Shown piece by piece: positions 1-10,839 of a stretch of 64,000 nucleotides of DNA. The stretch is from assembly GCF_000091045.1 (NCBI RefSeq), contig NC_006691.1, forward strand, positions 1,332,801 through 1,396,800, written 5' to 3'. The position numbers and the translations under genes are program-made. This stretch comes from Cryptococcus deneoformans JEC21. Taxonomy: Eukaryota > Basidiomycota > Tremellomycetes > Tremellales > Cryptococcaceae. The notes below the pieces were generated by a model. It made no database searches. It was not told where the DNA came from and worked only from the letters and a program-made list of their open reading frames with translations. Position 1 is the stretch's first letter. The number at the start of each line of letters is the position of its first letter.

Positions 1-599
1 TTCATACCACCGTCCTGCCTCTCTCACAACCTCCTCTTCCCCTCGTCCTCTACCTCCTCCAACAGAATTCTACCGCCCTCCCCCACAGCGTTCTACACCA
101 CCTCCTGAACCAGCAACTCCAACCGACCCCACCGTCCCTATTACTAAGCCCAATTTCAGAGAACAAAGGCCGATCAGTGTACCTTTTGCTGGAGGTGCAA
201 AAGCGCTAGACGATAGAGGGTTATTGAAGAAAGGGGAGAGCCCAAGGAGTAAAGTGGGAGGGAGGATAATAGGGGATGATATGTGTGGAGGATGCGGGAA
301 GAGGGTTTATGCTGCGGAGCAGGTAAGTGTTGAGGCTGTATACAAGGCGGTGTCAAGGGGCTGAAAGGACGCTAACCGTACCGTAGGTATTTTCTGTTAG
401 CCATAAATGGCACAGATGGTGTTTGAAATGTAACAAGTGTAAGACGACATTAGATCCCTCAAAGGTATCTGATAGAGAAGGCATTCCTTACTGTAAGAAC
501 TGTTATGCCAAGGTAGGTTTCGGCGCAGTTGGCTTCCTATTTGCCTTTATAATTGACATATCTTTGGAGGAATTCGGCCCCAGTGGTACTTTAAGATAA
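1..599 (+). CDS. LIM-domain protein, 3' end (5' truncated by window)
   Basis: Three exons are visible: up to 322, 387-512 and 570-599 (TAA). The first is open from base 2 and encodes a Pro/Ser-rich, probably disordered stretch, then a short basic linker. The C-terminus is one LIM double zinc finger with every ligand present: CGGC, 17 residues, then H-x2-C-x2-C-x2-C, 17 residues, then CKNC. The protein ends about eight residues later in FGPSGTLR. Introns separate the first Cys pair from the His and close the domain after CYAK. LIM domains bind protein partners, often in actin or signalling scaffolds, so a cytoskeletal or signalling adaptor is likely. The N-terminal part that would identify the subfamily is outside the window. 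Confidence 0.85.
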
Positions 600-900
600 C
601 ATCCTCATTGGAAAGCAGCTGGGTTATTTGGTGGGTTTAAGAGGCTACCTTGTTTGTTTTGGGTGCGACGCGCATAATGGGGGTCATGAAGTAAAACGCA
701 AATAGATGACAGGAAACCATTAGATGCTATCCAGGCCTGGAGCTTGATTTACTTACTGGTTATCCTTAGTTAGTGGTTCACGGACATACTGCATGCACAA
801 ATAATGCATAGTTCAGACCATTCAAATGATTTGCACTATGGATGGCACTTCTGGCTTCTTGCCTTATCTTTTTGTTTAACCACCGGCGGATCTGCTGTAC
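600..900. other. Convergent 3' intergenic
   Basis: About 300 bp between the stops of the LIM gene and TAH18. It must hold both 3' UTRs. I see no coding signal, repeat or RNA gene. Confidence 0.6.
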
Positions 901-3281
901 CTACCAACTTTCTTCGCCACCTCGCTTATCCTCAAACATTTGCTCCACATACGCCTTTGATTCTTCTTCTGTCATATCCCCCGCACCTTCTTTGGAAATA
1001 CACCAAGCTACAGCCTCTCTTACTTCGCGGGGCATTGCATTAGATGATCTATTTTATCCCCAATACACAGCAGAAGTAACAGTCAGCAATCTCTCCTCGG
1101 AACTTCTTTTACATAGCTGATTAAGGAAAGGAACTCACCCAGAGATGAACAACCATCCCTTCTTATCTACGATCCACTCTTTTACATACTCTTTATCCCT
1201 TTTTATCAAATGCTGCACGTAAATTCTTTCTTCCTGGTCTCTACTCGCCGCGACTTGGATTTTGACACCCTTTTCGCGGTGCACATCCCATTCGGATTCG
1301 AAAAAATAATCTGTGGTGGACGATCGACAGCCAAAGTAAAGGGACGTATCTATTTGAAGAGAAGAAATAGAAGGAATGGATTCGATTCCGTCAGAGGGAT
1401 TTTTCTATCATGGAAGTGGGAAAAGACGAGGGCACTCACTTTTGGCAGCACCTTGTCTGACTCGGATCTCTACGAAAGCCCTCATAGGCGCAACACCCGT
1501 CCCCGGACCGACAAGGATGATAGGTACTTCAGGGTCTTGAGGAAGGAACAAAGTTGGTGAAGCGATGTGTATTGGGATGCGCGTACCTGTATTCAAAGAA
1601 CTCATTAACTTTCACTGGATTAAGGGTTTAAGATGGGCATGAAGGAACGCACCCACAGGGAGTCCGTTGAGCCATGATGAGCAAAGACCTTTCCTTGGGA
1701 TTTTTAGATTGGTTTTGTACTCGATCAAAGCGACGAGCAGCTGTACTTTTCCCGGATGATCCTAAGAAACGAGAATCAGAGTGTGAGCATGATGCCAATC
1801 TCCAGATTTTAGGTACTCACTTCCCATGAGCTTGCAATTGAGAATTGCCGTCTTCGAAGAGGAGGGAGTATTTCCAAGATATGCGACATGGGTATTCGAG
1901 TGAACCTAAAGTCTGCTAGTGTCTCAACTATCGTGCGTGACGGCCTAGTCGCGTATGTATGTATCTCATCCTGGAAAAATTCTTCCGGTCAGCTTGTCAT
2001 GGACTTTAGATACACTGGGAAGACTCACTGGATCGGATATAAATTCATCGAGACGCTCCCTCTCCATTTCGTTCGTGCTAAGACGTCGCAGCCACTCGAA
2101 AAAGCTTTTACGGGGAGAATACCGTATGTCGAGATGATTTGTCAGCAACGAACGTAAAGTCGTCGGAGTGCCAGCTGGTGGAAGATGGGAAGGAAGGGGT
2201 TGCTCTTAAAATAAAGGTCAGCAATTGATTAGGAGGTGGTCAAAGAAGTCGGGAACGCACCATCAAGAAGAGACTCGATAGTGACGACTTCATCCGCTTG
2301 TGAGGTAAGCTCCATCATCTCCAAAAACATGTTGACATCATCCTCCCTGGACTGGGGTTGTAGGGAGCATATTGATCCGGCAGTGTAAGGTTTCCTGGCA
2401 GATATGGTTAACGTGGGCGAACGGATCGCTTTCCTCCCAAGTTACTGCACTTACGTATCAGGGTCGTCAAACTCCAGCTCTATCTCCCTTACATCTTGCC
2501 ACCAATCTTTGCTCGTTAATCTAATATTCTTTTTGAGCGTAGCCCAGACCCAATCATCTGGCTTGGTTCTAGATGTTGAAGCTTTATCTCTGGCTTGATC
2601 TTCGACTCGGACGGGAGCAGGTTTGCCATTCGGAATCGGGAATGAGATCGAAAGGCGTTCCAACGATAGATCGTGTTCCACGGATTTCGAAGTGGAAGCG
2701 GGAGAAATCTTGTATATTGGCGGAGGTAAAACAGTGGATTCAATAATTTTGGGAGTTGGAGATATTAACGGCAGATAAGGCAAATAGAGGTCTAAAGTTT
2801 GCTGGAGCCATGGCAAAAAGGCGTCCTCAATACTACAGAAAGTTAGCTTTGTTTCATGAATAAGCCCACTTTTCACATACCCATTTGGTGATCTCTCATC
2901 CCCCCAAGCTGGTTCACCCATCTTTGTAGCCCCCAATTGCTCCATCCTTCGCAGCAACATCTTCCCAGCGTAACAGAAGCGCTCGTAACTGCTATCCCCA
3001 AGTCCAAAAAGAGCGAAGTGTACATCCTCCAGAATGTCCTCCGGTAATGATGACCGCAACAAAGCTGTCCAAAGAGGGAGCATAGCCGGGGGTGGATCTC
3101 CTCTTCCGTGGGTCGAGGTGAGGAGTATCAGAAGATAGGTATGTGGAAGGGCTGAAATGGGGAACTGGTCCATTGGGAGACAGGTCACAGCTCTGCCGTT
3201 TGCTCTGAAAGCGCGGGCCACGCGCTCCGCTGTATCTTGAGCATTGCCAGTTTCTGAAGCGTATAATATCATGGGAATCAT
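901..3281 (-). CDS. TAH18: NADPH-dependent diflavin oxidoreductase Tah18/NDOR1
   Basis: The protein is predicted to pass electrons from NADPH through FAD and FMN to Dre2 in cytosolic iron-sulfur protein assembly. The N-terminus is a flavodoxin domain: LYASETGNAQ (FMN phosphate loop), then STHGRGDPPP and FGLGDSSYERF. The FAD-binding middle is split by several short introns. The NADPH half shows GPGTGVAPMRAFVE, then SRDQEEKIYVQH and the closing segment ending GGEESW, as in NDOR1 proteins. The start at 3281 gives MIPMILYASETGN, with the flavodoxin motif almost at the N-terminus as usual; an in-frame ATG 9 bp downstream is equally possible. An upstream in-frame ATG at 3347 would add an atypical extension. 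I estimate about 640 residues, near the family norm. Confidence 0.9.
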
Positions 3282-3732
3282 GGTGAATGGCGACGTGCTC
3301 GCGTCAAATAAGAAATGAAAATAAGAAATGAGGAATGGAAACAACAAATATTACAAAAATGTTGACGGATGTAGTAGACCTGTTCGATTATGGGACTGGC
3401 AGAACCTCCACTCGTCCTCCACCGCCGATGAGTTAACGTTAATGTGAATAAGAATGAAGAAGAAATCATTAAAGTACAGCCTTACTTAATAATCTTGTTT
3501 ATTGTGCGCTGTCATCGGTCATGAGATATATATTTGTTTTGATTTGATCTGACCATACATTTACAATGATCCCTTGTCATCTCATGCAATGATTCCTTGC
3601 TACATGATATTGACGAAAGTTAGGTATATACCTTACAACCCTATGAATCCTACAAAATATTCGACAAATTATTAGGCAGAACTGTTACGGCCGTTTTTGC
3701 AACTTCCCGAAGGTCTTCTCAAATACCCGCAC
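3282..3732. other. TAH18 upstream / UNC93-like downstream region
   Basis: 450 bp between two minus-strand genes. It should hold the TAH18 promoter and the 3' UTR of the transporter. It is AT-rich near 3480-3680. I see no conserved ORF or repeat. Confidence 0.5.
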
Positions 3733-5619
3733 TCAAAGCTCCAGGTTCTCTGTCTTTCTCAGCGTCTGCTCAACGTTTCCGTCCACCACATCATCATTCC
3801 AAGCTGGAACCTCGGGAACCAGCCGAATGAGGCCAATCATAGAAGGCACAGCCAGCGCCCAAAGGGCGCACATAACGTAGAATGGGATTCTGGCGTCGCC
3901 GACATGACTGTTGATGCCGTATGCGATGGCTTGACCGAGGGTTTCGAAACATCGGAACAAACCTCCGGTACGGGCTGATGATTTAACGTCCGCGGAGAAG
4001 GTACCGAGGATCCAATAGATGCTCAGCTGGGTCCAGTATCCAGTAGTAAAGATGAAGAAGTAAGGGAAGTATGCTTGAGCCCACTCTCGAGTATTCCTGA
4101 GAACACGGAAGAGTATGGATCAATATTATGATTGATGTACAAGCTGTAAGCGAAACTTACAGATTATAATCAAAAGCTGTTGTGGCGTTGCCATACTTGC
4201 CGAAGATGACACCGGTCCAGATAAGGCAAGCGGCCTGAGGGACGGCCCAGAAGGCGAGAGCTACCCAAGCCCTAGTCCGCTGTTTCCAACGTCTATTGTC
4301 GAGTAATCGCCCATAGATGGTGACCATAATGATTGTGCAACATGCTATGGCTTGTCAGCATTCTAGCATTACACAGCACCGAGTAAGCTGTTGCAACGTA
4401 CGGACAATGAGACTCGACAGCGCACGAGCTCGGGTAGAGAAGTGATTGGTGAGGTAAGTCCCATAAACCCCACCGTAGAAGAACGAATAGAAAGCGGGCA
4501 TAAACACAAGCCATGTCTGCAAAGTGTGGGTTAGCGTTATAAGCCTTGGTCGCATGTAGTCTGAAAGAACTTACTCTCTTGTTCAAAGCGTGCTTGTATA
4601 ACGCGGAGAATTCATTCTTCCAAGTCATGTCGCGAGAATAAGGAACATGCGACCCGTCACTCCTTCGAACCTTCTTAGTAGGGCTCAGAAGAAAGGCAAA
4701 GATGAAACCGGATGCCTCTGGAAGACGCTTCATCAGCATCAAGATCGGTAACTCGTCCTTGCAACTCACCAAAGCCGACAAAAATAAGGTAGGTGGACCA
4801 AGAGATGCCACCGGCACTGGAAGAGCTGTAGTTGGTCGCAAAATTGATAGCACCTCCAATTACACTGCCAGAGTTCCTCATGGCAGACCAGATACCTAAG
4901 GAAATATTAGTTTCAGAGGATAAAGACTTGAACAATTCACCCACCAAGGTAAAGGCCTCGTTCGTGCAGGTGGGGATACGATAACATAGCCGTAGTCTCG
5001 GCGACATACAGGAAGCCACTTGTTATACCACTAACAGTCTTAACATCAATCACATGCGTCAGATAGCGTTTCATTTTCGGTCATTGCGAAAACGCATACC
5101 TTCGCGAAAATCAAATACCAGTCAACTTGGAACCGTGCTCGAACATAATAACCTGAACCACTAAGGGGAAAAGAGACACCCGCAATAATACACGACCATT
5201 TGATTCCGATTTTATTGATAAGTGGACCACCGACCAGAGTGATAGCGCACGACGCAGCGTAGTTGAGGCACGTAGCAAGGTTGGCAAGATAGGCTGTGGA
5301 AAGACCACCACCCCCCAAGTTGGAAATGGCGTCAGACATTGCGGGACCGACGAAGGATAATCTATTGAGATTCGTGTGTCAGTGAAGCTTTCCAGTGACA
5401 AAGATTTAAGAAGACTTACGCTCCAAAGAGGATCATTTGGAACAAGGTTCCTCTGTAGAACCGAGTGGTCCTGGAAGCATTGAGGTAGGCGTGATCGATC
5501 TCTTCTCCGAGGTTGGCCTCCTCAGCAGTAGATGGTTCATAGTGAACATCGGCCACATCTATTTTGGTCCCAAGTTCTTTTTCATCTATTCGGTCGACGT
5601 TGCTGATTGGGACAGCCAT
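3733..5619 (-). CDS. UNC93-like (DUF895) major-facilitator membrane protein
   Basis: A polytopic membrane protein of roughly 490 residues in about eight exons. An acidic cytosolic N-terminus of about 70 residues is followed by helices such as GTLFQMILFGA, then a glycine-rich segment (SNLGGGGLSTAYLANL). Later come YLGIWSAMRNSGSVIGGAINF, FYSFFYGGVYGTYL and GLFRCFETLGQAIAYGI. These match fungal UNC-93/DUF895 proteins, a divergent MFS branch whose substrates are mostly unknown. The start at 5619 is preferred over the in-frame ATG at 5655 because its context GCCGCCATGG is a near-perfect initiation consensus. It ends LEL-TGA at 3733. It diverges from the 2-hydroxyacid dehydrogenase gene across 843 bp. 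No substrate can be assigned. Confidence 0.82.
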
Positions 5620-6462
5620 GGCGGCGGAATGATTCAATAATTGATTTCGATTCAATTGATCGAAAGAAGAAGAAACAAGACGAGTTGTTGGTTACTGATA
5701 TACGCCACCGCCAGTTATGAAATAGCACCTAGCCATTCAAGGCGTTCATCTCTGTCAGATGATCTTATCTTGTACGTATCTTGCAATATGCCGATAAGCT
5801 GAGTGAGGTTTGGGGAGAGGGGCTCAGACAAATGCCTGCATGCTGATTAGCCGATGCATCAACTTAGATTCAGATGCATTGTCTTAAGCGACGGCTATCA
5901 TATAAGATTGCCATGAAACACCATAATCACATAGTAATAGGGTAAAAGCCCGGCGTTGATGGCGATAGGTAGCAAAATATTAAGTTGTGTCGCCTACCGT
6001 GAACATGTTATGCGTTGTCCGCTACGACTAGTAGTGCGTAGTGATTTCGTAACGTAATACTTATCTCTCTGTACATGTGACGCTCAGGAATAAGCAGTGT
6101 AACCAATGATCAGCTAGAAGAGTTCGCATCCGATCAGGAGCCAAAACGGCCTTTTGTCCATACATGGAACAAGCGACGGGTAACAAGTAAAAAGCGCCGG
6201 GTAAGAAGTAAAACCCGAAGGTAAGACGGATCGGCCCGAAAAAGCCTTATCGCTACAGCGACTCTGAGTGCCGCCCGTCAAGTTCACGGCAATCAGGTCG
6301 ATTCGCGATTCGTTATTGTGTTTCATGGCTCATGACATGTTGCGATTCGTTAAACATTGAAAATAGATGCATGTCAATCTGTGTGTAGTACATAGACTGA
6401 ATCCTCCCAGGCCATCCCTTCTTTGCCAACAATAACACTCCACCAACGACGTACAACAGAAC
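5620..6462. promoter_or_regulatory. Divergent promoter region
   Basis: 843 bp between the starts of the UNC93-like gene and the 2-hydroxyacid dehydrogenase gene, so it should carry both promoters. It has one clear tandem repeat (6173-6214, listed separately). No convincing ORF is present. Confidence 0.5.
6173..6214. repeat. 21-bp tandem duplication in divergent promoter
   Basis: Two adjacent 21-bp units (6173-6193 and 6194-6214) share the core CGGGTAA(C/G)AAGTAAAA and differ at only three positions. It lies about 250 bp upstream of the dehydrogenase start, so a duplicated factor-binding site is possible, but no factor is indicated. Confidence 0.6.
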
Positions 6463-7994
6463 ATGTCAAACGACCCTTTCGAAAGTGTAGTCATCACGGT
6501 AACTCTCTCCGATCGGAAGCTCGCGGAGGTGAGACGCGTGTTCAAGAATGTATTCTACCATCCAGATGGGAAAGTACCAGAGGAACACCTTGCCTTGGTG
6601 GATATATGGTACACGAGCTGGTTGGGTCTGCCCAAGGATATCAAGACAATTAGCCAAATCCCTCGCACTAGAATAGTGCAACTATCATCAGGTCCGCCAC
6701 ATGACCATTGCCATCATCCTTTTGTGCAGGCGGGCTGACTACTGGTCCTTCAGCTGGAGCCAATATCTTCCTCGGGACGGAATTGATGAAGTCAGACCAG
6801 GCCAAGAAGAAGATTGCTGTGTGCTCGTCCTCAGGTTCGTGCGATTCTCGTCCCATCGTAGTATATCCCTCATGACTCACGTCCCTGTTCTTCAGGCATC
6901 CACACTCTGTCTATCCCGCAATACATTATCTGTAATGTGATAAACTGTAAGGTGTGGATTTATCTTATTTATCATGCTGAAGGGAATTCAGTGTACATGA
7001 AACTTCAAATACAATTCCATCTCGCCCGAACCAATGCAGAATGGCCTTCAAGAGACCAGGTTTTGCAACATGCTGGTGCTGCAGGTCAGACACATCCCGG
7101 AAACCGTTGTTTGTATGGCAAGACTATTGGAATGTTGGTACGTTTGAAGCTTGATACAGTACGCATTGAGTGCAAAAACTGAAAGGCAACAGGGATATGG
7201 GCACATTGCTCGTGAAACGGCACGACTATTCAAAGCCTTCAACTGCAATGTGATTGCTGCAAACTCCAATGGGGATAAACGACCGGAAGAGGGGGTGAGT
7301 TGGTTCAACACTTACTGCCACACGATGCAACTCTAATGGTATAACCAGTTTCGACTGCCCGGCACTGGAGATGAAGATGGTAGGATCCCCTTCTCATTTG
7401 ACTTATCATAGCAGGCCGTGTTGTCGCTGATGTGGGCCCCATAAAGGCTCGATACCCGGCCAATACTACTCTACAACCGATCCCGAGTCTTTCAAGGAAT
7501 TTCTGTCCCACTGTGACGTTCTCGTAGCCAGTCTGCCCTCCACACCGCAAACGACCTATATGTTGACTGAATCGCATCTACGTATGTCTCTTTCTATTAC
7601 ATATGATGCTCAGGCTAAGACACTTTAGGTTCATTGCCCGAGGGCGCTGTGTTTGTTAATATCGGTCGTGGGGATTTGATACGTTCGGGTAAAGATTTAT
7701 TCATCCCGAAGAAAATCAACGCTAATGGCATTGTATCACCTAATAGAGGATATCCTCGCTGCATTGGACGCAGAAGGAGGCCTTTTCGGCGCTGTACTCG
7801 ATGTGACCGATCCGGAGCCTCTTCCCTCTGGGCACCCGCTCTTCACACACCCTAGTGTTATCGTGACTCCACATACAAGTGGGAGCTTTGAGGGGTATTT
7901 TGATAGTGGTGCTGACGTGCTGCTTGCGCAAGGCGATCGATTGAAGCAGGATTTACCTCCTATCAATGTCGTTGATCCTACCAAAGGTTATTAA
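6463..7994 (+). CDS. D-isomer-specific 2-hydroxyacid dehydrogenase
   Basis: Predicted NAD(P)H-dependent reductase of 2-keto acids to D-2-hydroxy acids (glyoxylate, hydroxypyruvate or branched/aromatic keto acids). About 350 residues in at least seven exons. The nucleotide-binding site reads KTIGMLGYGHIARETARLF, so the third glycine of the usual GxGxxG is replaced by alanine. The catalytic triad is present: Arg in VNIGRGDLI, Glu in DVTDPEPLP, His in TPHTSG. The intron before the Glu segment (from about 7689) splices codon GAG to restore IRSEDILAALD. The N-terminal part (SNDPFESVVITVTLS) is divergent. The next gene downstream, convergent, is an aminotransferase that would make or use keto acids, which fits a shared role but does not prove it. 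Confidence 0.87.
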
Positions 7995-8298
7995 GCTGTT
8001 GTTATGTAAATATGTAGTCTTACGCCTATTGCTCTTCAGCCGCTTTCAAATTCCCACTCGCATATACTGTGTCCTATGGGCGACGAAATGGATCGTGAAT
8101 GGTCATCCACATTGTAATGTCCATTAGATGATAGGGCAGTCCAATATTACCACCTGCCGGGCCTCCAAAATAGAATTGCAAGTTGCTTGTCAAGTAGCTA
8201 CGTATAATTACACGGATAGAATGACCGGATAAATGCTCCGTGGCGACAGAATAAGTGCGAACAACCATCCATGAAATATAAGGAAAACTGATTTATTA
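7995..8298. other. Convergent 3' intergenic
   Basis: About 300 bp between convergent stops. It holds the two 3' UTRs and nothing else I can recognise. Confidence 0.5.
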
Positions 8299-10145
8299 TC
8301 AAGCTTGCTCCAGACCCCACTCCCTCGCCAAAGCCCTTCCCATCCTTTTCGCACCTTCCTCCATCTCATCCTGCGGAGGCAAGGAAAAGCTAATCCTGAC
8401 AAAGATCCTCTTTGCCTCTTGCTCCGGCGTCCAAACCGACGTCGAGGGCGCTTTAAAGAACTCGGAGGGAGCCATCAAGACTTTCTCATCGATCATCGCT
8501 TGGAAAACTTGTTTGGAGATCGTTTCGGGGTCTTCAGAAGGAAAAGATGGGTGGGACTCGATCCTGAGACGGACCCAGAGGAACATGCCTCCGGCGGGCT
8601 TGGGGATTTCGATGGTATTGGAGGGAACGTGCTTTTTGAGGAGGTCAATAATGGACAGGCACCTTTTGGAGTAAATGTCTGTTCATTTTGTTGGGTGTCA
8701 GTAGCCACTCGTGAAGTTTAGATGTGTAAGGTAATCACCTGAGATGTGAGGAATGTATTTTCGCTCGAAACCCTCGTGACCGCCCCAAGCTCGAAGGATA
8801 GCAGCGATAGCAGCGATAGAGAAACCAGATGGGCATTGCTAAATGGATAAAAACAACTGCTTTTCAGTCTCGACGTGTTACCATTGCTGGTTCTGACTTA
8901 CAGTTGAGCTTTCTCGCGTATTCATAATCTTTTCCACAAGGACCTTGTGACCCGTAACGAAGCCTAGCCGACTACCTGGCGCTACGATCTTAGAAAAGCT
9001 GTCAACCCGGATGACTCGACCGTCGGTATCAAGCGACAAGAAGCTGGGAACGATAGGGCTATCAGCGCCATTCGGTCTGATTTGCAAGAAGCAGTCTAGA
9101 TATTGATCATGTCAGTCTGATGGTCTGAGTTCAGTTATAGAATCAACACGCACATGGATCGTCCTCGCAGATGAGCAGATCCCATTTTCGACAAATCGCG
9201 TAGATCTCTTGTTTCCGGTGAGCAGGTACCGTCACACCAGCGGGATTTGAGCATGTGCTGTTGATCAAGTTAGCTTAGCCTTGTGTCGACAGGTGATATA
9301 ATAGACTAACGGTACCATAACAAGCATCTTTGGCCTAGGGCCTCCTCTTTCTGTTTCGTCCCAGTTTGTAAGGATCTCGTCCAGAGCGCTTGGATCAATA
9401 CCTTCCGAATCGAGCGGCACACCCAAGCACTTGATGCCCAAAGTCGCTGCAGGGCTAAGTAATCCAGGGTATGCTAATCAGGCACATCAGCACGGATGTA
9501 GAGCCAGAGTGAGGATTTGAAGTGCCACTCACCGAATTCTTCAACCAGCATGTAATCGCCCCGGTCGAAACAAGCTCGCATCACCGCATCGACTCCATCA
9601 GTGTTTCCCGCAGTAAGGAGGTTAATCCAGTCCTCATAAGGAGGCGCATGGACTCGCTCGATGTGCTCCTTAATCCAGCTGAGGAGGTGCTTGGTACCGT
9701 AAGTTGCGCTGTATTGGAGCTCCTCGGTAAGGTCAGGTCGAAGGGGTTCATTTTTCGAAGGCTCTTGATAAAGCGCGAGAGGAAGCATGTCTTCAGGTGA
9801 CCGGCCTGCAAACGAATGTAAACGGCCAATATCAAGGGTGGAATAGTTAGCGTAGCTTACTGTTGTAGCCCGGGACAAAGACTGATTTGCCTGCGAATGG
9901 CACCGAAAGCGTCATGCCGTTGACTGGCCATGTCGAGGGATGGGGAATGCCAACTCCAAACTAAGATGTCATGATGATTAAACATTTAGCCAAGTCAAAA
10001 AAGACGGGGAACTCACGCTGATCATACCAGGGATCTCGAAATACGGTCGAAGCTCCTTCAATTGCGACCTTTTCCTCCCCGTAGTTTCCTTGCTGAAGTA
10101 TTTAGTAAAGTCCACTGGGACGGGCGTGGAGTTGATGGAAGGCAT
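8299..10145 (-). CDS. PLP-dependent aromatic/2-aminoadipate-type aminotransferase
   Basis: A class I/II (fold type I) aminotransferase of the Aro8/Aro9-kynurenine/aminoadipate aminotransferase branch. It is expected to exchange amino groups between aromatic amino acids or 2-aminoadipate and 2-oxoglutarate. The substrate-side motif FEIPGMISFGVGIPHPSTWP is near the N-terminus. The cofactor region runs LTAGNTDGVDAVMRACFDRG, VPTCSNPAGVTVP, then CEDDPYCFLQ. The Schiff-base lysine lies in RVDSFSKIVAPGSRLGF, and the C-terminal Arg in RIFVRISFSLP binds the carboxylate. About 490 residues in roughly seven exons. The start at 10145 gives MPSINSTPVPVDFTKYFSKET, typical of the family. Confidence 0.9.
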
Positions 10146-10839
10146 TTTGAAGTGTGACCGACTGAGCTTGGGGAGCGACTACAGAAACGAAGGGATACTG
10201 CTTGTTGTTAAAGTATAGAGCGTCCTGAAAAGATGTGGTGGCTGCTGAGTTGTGGAACGGGGTGGTATTTGAAAAATGAAAAGGTTTTAGAAAAAAAGAC
10301 TGCAGGAGATGACCGATGGATTCGCATGTGATCGGGAATTTAGCTTCTCGGAAGAGATAAGCGCTGCCATCTGGTTGTGAAGCTGGGGAGCATATAAGTT
10401 GGCAATGCTCGTCGGCTCGGCTGTCGTTTATCTTGCGTCTATCAATTGCAGCTGCGCCATCTATTACTCTATCGGGCAAATACACTAGACTATCTCGAGG
10501 TCCTTGCTGAATGCATCGTGTTTGCCGACGCTTAACACCCCCAGACCAATCAGGTATAAACAGAACACCGAACTGTACCGTGTACTTATCCGATGGATGT
10601 ATACCATGAGATCCCGAGATCGTGATATTACGGGATGAGGCGGAGTTTCCTCTTACCTCGTAGTTTCTTTCGTCGAAGCATAACAAGTTCAGCAGCAGTT
10701 CAGCGACAGAGGTCCGGGGACTTCAAGGTCAAATCGCCGTCATAAAAGAGCTCCTTTCGTCGTTGTGCACCATTTGCTTCTTACATATATACCACACCAC
10801 TACCTTGGTCAATCCACATTTCAACAATCAACGCGCATC
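10146..10839. promoter_or_regulatory. Divergent promoter region
   Basis: 694 bp between the aminotransferase and FAD oxidoreductase starts. A long open frame on the minus strand (10102-10686) overlaps the aminotransferase 5' end in another frame and has no family features. I treat the interval as promoter and 5' leader sequence. Confidence 0.5.

Noticed and set aside
10102..10686. 194-codon minus-strand frame upstream of the aminotransferase
   Set aside because: It overlaps the start of the aminotransferase gene in another frame and lies over a divergent promoter. The protein has no recognisable features.
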